From Bilabrum cf. latius (Eukaryota; Bigyra: Bicosoecida; Bigyra; Bicosoecida): a DNA stretch of 64,000 bases. A program made the position numbers and the translations under genes. Shown piece after piece: positions 58,733 through 64,000 of the stretch. Where the stretch lies: assembly GCA_965178125.1 (NCBI GenBank), contig OZ237744.1:930001-994000 (forward strand), given 5' to 3'. The number at the start of each line of letters is the position of its first letter. The stretch's first letter is position 1. A model generated the notes under the pieces. The model made no database searches and was not told the DNA's origin. It worked only from the letters and a program-made list of their open reading frames with translations.

Positions 58733-61700
58733 TCAGTTTCCCTGCCGGTTCGCCAGATACAGCGGTAGTTCCAGCACTGCTGTTGGCCCGGAAGAATCAG
58801 CCCCAGCCTCCACTCGGATATCGTATCCACCAAGAGGGCACAGCACCTCGAGGGCAAGCTGCACCCAGGCCCTCCCCTGTTCCCCATGCTAGCCTTCTCC
58901 GCCTGGATGCTGCCCATTAATGGATCGAGCCACGCGGGATGTCTCCTCGACCGATGCTGCGAAGCTCATCTGCCCAGCCGATTTCAGGGCACGTTTCGCG
59001 CTCAGACGCCACCTCTCGTCCTCTTTTCTCTGGGTAATGTCTGCTTGCACTTTTGCTACCCCCGTCAGAGCCGAGCTGCCGGTTGCTCCGCCGGGGCCGT
59101 CTTGACCATCCTCTGCTGCGGCACTCGAGGTTCTGTCGCCGTGGATGGCGCGTAAGTCCACCTCACCACGCACCGATTCTTGAGTCACCTGCCATATCTT
59201 GCAAACCACGGCCTCGGGTGCAGCAGCTGCCGATGGAGGCGCCGCGTCTCCGGTCACTAGCCGCGTCGCAGCGCTGTCCAGCGAGCCGGCATACCGCCTC
59301 TGGTCCAGCGCGAGGGGCTGCAGCAGAGACGCGACGGGCTCGGTCATCATGCCAGTAGAGTGGGCAGCGGTGAGGGCTGAGGCGTCAGGCACGGGACAGT
59401 CCTCCCGCGCAGCAGAGCCGAGAAGGAGGGCGGCCTGCACGCCCAGGCAAGCAGGCAGCTCGGGTTCGATTGGCCGTACTCTACCGTGCTAGTGGGCGCG
59501 GAGGCGCTAGCTCACAGGCAGCACATCCACTAGCACGATCCCACGATCCTGACCGATAGGCTTGGTTGTTACTAGCACCTGCAGCTCTACGGCTCGCACT
59601 TCAACTTCGCCGACTGGTCGAACGAACACCTTGAGGTTCTTGAACCCGGACAGCTAGGGCATTTTCCGAGGTCTGCAGGCTTCCACTAGCTTCCTATGCT
59701 GTTCAGCTGCCTCCACTGCATGCCAAGGCAACACACGAACTGTCGGCACAGCAAGCCCGGACTGGTCGACTCGCAGGGTCTGGCTCCAGCCAACGCCGAC
59801 TACTTCCACCGCGATTGCCCGGAGCTTGCTCCACTGTGACGCAGCATCTTGAAGGACCCACCTGCAGGCTGCTCGAAGCGTCTCCTCGCTCAGCTGACCG
59901 CCCGATGCGATTGCAGCAGCTGCAGCCCGAAGCCTGGCGCTGTCCTCACTGCGGTCCTGTGACTCCATGCGCGACCGCTGCTACCGCTGGCGGGCGAACC
60001 ACGGGTCCAGGCTTTGCTTTCGAATCGTGACATCAATTGATAGCTCTGTATAAGGTGTGGTGTTGCTGCCGGATGCAGACCCTGCGGGCGATGGTTCGTC
60101 CCAGTCGGACCACACGGCTCCAACGCACTCGCGTCCATCGAGGCATGCCTCGAGCTCCTCGGCACGTAGATCGGGCTGCACGAGCAGCACCCGCGCGTGA
60201 CACTTTCCCTCAATGTGCGGAGGAATGTGCAAGTCAACTTGCACCGTGTGCTCCTTGCCAGCCTGCCACATGCACACGTCGTCCTCTGCTAGCGATCCTC
60301 GCCGGCGGCTGGGCTGGCCTGCCCGTTGCTCCGTTGATTTCGCGTGCCGATACGCCGCTTGGGCAGCGTCATCATCCCCCCAGTGGAGTCCAGTGATTTG
60401 TGGGCCTACCCCAGGCGTGCACTCGGCATCCGCGCTTTCGAACGTGCAGACGGGTGCATGTGGCGTGCCATCGCCGTCCAGTTCAGGAGCATCGCTCAGG
60501 CCAATACTCGGGTGCTCTAGTGCTGCACGTCCCATATGGGCCACTCCGCATCGAAATTCTCGCTCTGCCGCGACGCATGCCGCCAGCAGTCCCGCCGTCT
60601 GTACGGCGGTCTGCAGCAGGTTGGAGTCATCGCTGAGAGGTGGTAGAGCACGTTGTGCTGCACCAGCCACAGTACCATGACCACTCAGTCCTAAGGATGA
60701 CCTAGCTCCCGACTCGGCCCCTTCACTAGCTCGAACCTCCCGACCAGCCGCCGCGCTATCCTGTGACGCCCCGCCCACCACTTTCGCTGCAGGCAACACA
60801 ACACCGAGAGATGCCAGATCGAGGCATGTCGAGGCCTCCAGCGAGGCTCCTAGCTGCCTGCCAAGGTCTTCGGCCTCTTGGATGCTCACTGTCGCGCGCC
60901 CCCAGTGAGAGAGAGCGGCGCTGCGCCGCAACTGCGCTGCCCACTTGCCCGGACTCGCGCCAGACAGAGCTCGTTCGAAGGTGTGCAGCGTGTCTCTGCG
61001 TACTGGCGAAGCCTCTGCAAGCAGCTGCGGTCTCGAAATCGTACTGGACATCGCGTCGAGCCGATCCAGAGGCTGCTGCAAGGACCGCACCGTGTCGTGA
61101 AAACGAAGGGCCCCCAGTTCTACTTGAGCGCGCACACGCGCAGTCCGCCTGCCCTTCCTCCACTTGACCGCTTGAGAGCCCTCAACCTCACTAGAGCTTG
61201 ATACAGAGCTCGATTCGGGTACATCTAGACCCGATTCACCCAGCGAAGGGAAGCCATGAAGAAGCTGCATCGTCGCCTGTAACCCAGCAAGAGCCAGGGC
61301 AGGCTCGCCGCAAAGCCAGGCCAGCAGCACAAGCTGTCGCAGCGCGAGGCTGGCTTGCGCTGCCTAAGCGCTGTTTACCTGGCCGGTGCACGGGCAGTGC
61401 GGGGCGAAACATCGCCTGATTGACACGTCGATACCAAGCAGACGCACAACAAGCAGAGAGAGCGGCACTAGCACCGCTAAATCCTCGTTCGCGTCTGCCT
61501 CTTCCCAGGGTGACGACAGGCCGGGGCTTGCATCGTCTGCGCAAGACGCTGCTGCCTTTGGAGACCCGACCTTCGCGGCGTCTGATCCACTGGATCCGGC
61601 TGCCTCTTTCGCGTCTTCCTTTGAACCGCCAGCGCTGCCAGAGTCCACGCGGGCTCCCACACCGGCCCCCAGACCGAGGCTGGTGAAGAGGTCACGCACG

Positions 61701-63655
61701 CTGTCAGGGGCAGCTGCTGCTTCTTTGGACGCGGCATGTGACGCGCGCCCAGCGACCGCTTGTGCTGCGCTACCTGCGGCAGATGACTCGTGCAATCCGG
61801 AGGGCACCACTTGGCTGCCAGACGCCTGGCTACCCATCCACTCGGACAGGGCCCCGTGGAGCAGGACCGCCCTGTCGTGGGACAGCCTGAGCAACCCATC
61901 AAAGTCAAATACGGTGTTTCCCGAGGAAGCTAAGCCTGCTGTGATGGTCGACATGAGCACTTCGGCCGCAGACGCGTCCAGACCAGCCGATAGGAACGCC
62001 CGGGCGGTGCGGCAGGCCACAGAGGCCATCTCCTCCACTGTCGTGAAGGTGACTGCCGACAAGTTTCGGGCACATCGGGCCGCTCGACCCACCCTGGCGC
62101 ATTGGGTGCTCTCTGCAGCGCGCTCTTCGGCATCATCTTTCGTCTCTGGCCTCGGTTCAGTGGATCGGATGCTCTTGAGGCCGCTCTTGTCCTCCCATAC
62201 CTGCAGTGCCCTCCCGCCCACCTCGACTGCCCTGACACGGGCGAGGCACGCGCACCCCGCTGCATGCGCGGCAGGCGGTACGGTGTCTCTGCCGCGATGC
62301 TCGCTGCGGAACAGAGCCCACCAGCTGGGCTCAATGGTGGCGAGCGTCGCGTCTGCCAGGGTGAGCGCCAGAGTCTGCATGCCAAGGAGGGGCACGTGCT
62401 CTGAAGACTCCACCAGCTCGATGCACTCGAGGCACGAGGGACCCGGCAGGTCTAGGCGGTCCACCCACAGCGCCGACACGCCTTCCTGCCCTGCCTCGAC
62501 GATGGCCTGCGCCCGCCACCCGTTGATCCTGGCCGCGGCAAGGTAGCCCGGCGACATGCCAAGCGCGTCAAGCTCGAGAGCCTGCCTGTACATCCGGAGG
62601 GCGTCCTCGCCGGCACCCATCAGTAGCGCGTTGTCTGCCTGCTGCACCAACCCGCGAGCCGCGAACCCAGCCTTCACGTCTCGGCGCCTGCGGAACCTAT
62701 CCGACGTCAGCGGACAGACGTCGTACCCTCCGTGCACCACAGCGGCGCAATCCGTCGGGTCCGTCCCCAGGGCCCTGATCCGCTCCACCCTCAGCTCCAG
62801 GATGCTCTGCACGAAGCCTGCCAGGACCAGGTGCAGCACCTCGGCGTCTCGCTGCAGGGTCTGTTCCCCAGGGAACTACTGCTGCAGCGCGGCACTGCTA
62901 GTGGAGGCACTCCCTGCGCCGGGTGCCCCGCCATCGAGGCCGAATGCGGCGTCCTCCTCCTCAGCGGTCTGCAGCCTGGCTGCCTGGCCGGCGGTCGACT
63001 TGGTGTACTGTGCATATGATATGTAGTCGCTCGTGGGCGGCTGTGCACTGGCTTGCTCCGGGGTTGTGTCCACAACCAGGCAGTGCGGGCGGATGCCAGC
63101 GAGTGCTGCTGGACCTCGGAGCTGCGCGAGGCCGTTCGGACCGGATGGCTCGGAACCATCGGTGTCAAATAGGCGATTTGCGAAGTCGCACGCCCAAGGC
63201 GAAGCGAAAAAGCTGTCAATGGCTGCGTTGAGATCTTTGACGCGGGGAGCATAGCACACGCCAAGCACCCCAATAAAATTGTCCTCCTCTGGCCAAGGAG
63301 CATCCTGAAAAGATGCCGATATAGGGCCAGCAGAAACTGCAGACTTGCCTGCTGATTGTCCGTCTTTCCATTTGTGCAGGAACTTGCATTGCGACTGAAT
63401 CTGTTGCGCAAATCGAGCCGCCATTGTGTGAGTCAACGGGACGAAATCAATCTCCGTGTTCCCCTCAAACCCATTATATTCTGACAGTGCAGGCACTTTA
63501 TCTGGACTCAGCCCTATGTTCTCGTTCGGAAACGTGCCAACTGCATCCAAAAGACGCAAGCACCTGACTGGAATGTCCGACCCAACTGGTACCACCAATA
63601 CTCGGTTTCGAGGGACCCACGAGCGATTCGGCGATTCAGATAACGAGGACTTCAT
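58733..63655 (-). CDS. TRAPPC9/Trs120-like TRAPPII subunit (1,640 aa)
   Basis: Single frame from ATG at 63655 to TGA at 58733-58735, reading seven TAGs (including 62876, 61364, 59981, 59654 and 58889). The N-terminus (RNRVLVVPVGSDIP) and the block near residue 300 (RFRRRRDVKAGFAARGLVQQ ... GAGEDALRMYRQALELDALG, then AAARINGWRAQAIV) follow the Trs120/TRAPPC9 pattern. There a kinase-like RxRK segment and helical repeats precede a long beta-rich region. TRAPPII activates Rab11/Ypt31-type GTPases at the trans-Golgi. Long Ala/Ser-rich inserts and beta-rich C-terminal stretches (KVFVRPVGEVEVRAVELQV; EVLCPLGGYDIRVEAG) fit the family. The start is uncertain, as the frame stays open about 90 nt upstream. 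Confidence 0.7.
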
Positions 63656-64000
63656 CAATTGCACTGAACCATTTGCACAGCGGCAGTATGACTGATTTTC
63701 TACGAACGTTTCGTACTTGCCAATTTTGAAGACGAAGCATGAATTATTTCATGATATGACACGTCGGCAAATTTCTCAGTAGCTGTGTGTGGGTTCGTGG
63801 AACAGATTGCCTTTCGTAAGCTGTAGCAGGCTTGCAATCCCTTGAATCCAAGGCTCCGCTGCGGTTCTTCGGGACGCCTGAGGGGGTCAGTTAGACCGGT
63901 GCTGCGGCCTGTTCCATGTCACATGACGAGTCGCAAGAGCTATTATTGGGCGATAAGCTGAGCAAATCAAATGACGATAGTCATTCGGCTCAAACTCCTA
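63656..64000. other. Intergenic, no gene seen
   Basis: AT-richer sequence upstream of the TRAPPC9 homologue, with no open frame of note. It presumably contains that gene's promoter and 5' UTR. Confidence 0.5.

Noticed and set aside
61386-62546. 386-aa plus-strand ORF opposite the TRAPPC9 homologue
   Set aside because: It is a shadow of the minus-strand gene: Ser/Ala/Arg-rich with no recognisable domain.
1-64000. UAG = Leu as an alternative code
   Set aside because: Leu fits poorly at DLY-x-S in MIP, ES-x-WE in the WW domain and the His-x repeat, all of which call for Gln.
1-64000. Ciliate origin
   Set aside because: Most Gln-reassigned ciliates read UAA as well and are AT-rich; here UAA ends several genes and the DNA is GC-rich. 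UAG-only ciliates exist, so this is a preference, not proof.
1-64000. Transposons, CRISPR arrays, rRNA
   Set aside because: I saw no transposase, reverse transcriptase, terminal inverted repeats, spaced direct repeats or rRNA sequence.

Overview
This is nuclear DNA from a GC-rich, gene-dense eukaryote, probably a protist or an early-branching fungus-like lineage. The evidence is split genes with short GT-AG introns (about 50-170 nt) and purely eukaryotic families: ENTH/epsin, a DUF3638/DUF3645 giant protein with SPRY modules, PAK1IP1/MAK11, WW and PH domains, two RBR ubiquitin ligases, polyubiquitin, mitochondrial intermediate peptidase, N6AMT1/MTQ2 and TRAPPC9/Trs120. I cannot name the organism.

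The key to reading the window is the genetic code. UAG is a sense codon, almost certainly glutamine. By hand I count roughly 90 in-frame TAG codons in 15 genes, at least 28 of them in one 7,675-codon gene. Every gene I could close ends in TAA or TGA and none in TAG. TAG sits where glutamine is expected: in WW domains, in a His-Gln repeat, and at the conserved LYQS site of the M3 peptidase. Under the standard code most genes here would look like strings of broken ORFs.

Layout. 1-671: 3' part of an unrecognised gene with a (CTG)21 run. 1199-3654 (+): four-exon epsin-like gene with telomere-type repeats in intron 3. 26941-3766 (-): giant DUF3638/DUF3645 + SPRY gene. 28901-27093 (-): PAK1IP1/MAK11 WD40 gene. 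29145-30860 (+): WW-WW-PH gene. 32120-31053 (-): purine nucleoside phosphorylase with a C-terminal membrane tail. 34422-32269 (-): RBR ligase 1. 34421-34594 (+): possible small membrane protein. 37207-34736 (-): purple acid phosphatase. 37395-40439 (+): coiled-coil protein. 40953-42098 (+): five-unit polyubiquitin with an unusual ubiquitin sequence. 45444-42376 (-): mitochondrial intermediate peptidase. 45555-52367 (+): 2,270-aa armadillo-repeat protein. 52842-52444 (-): 100-aa membrane protein. 52963-55229 (+): glucuronokinase. 57371-55272 (-): RBR ligase 2. 57533-58652 (+): eRF1 methyltransferase homologue. 63655-58733 (-): TRAPPC9/Trs120.

Genes are packed tightly. Convergent ends are 43-190 nt apart, and five divergent pairs share 110-245 nt between start codons. 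Several genes touch ubiquitin biology (polyubiquitin, two RBR ligases, and the DUF3638 giant, a family often auto-annotated as ubiquitinyl hydrolase). Others touch translation or ribosomes (MTQ2 homologue, MAK11) and membrane traffic (epsin, TRAPPC9). I see no operon-like logic beyond shared intergenic promoters. No RNA genes, transposons or CRISPR arrays were found.
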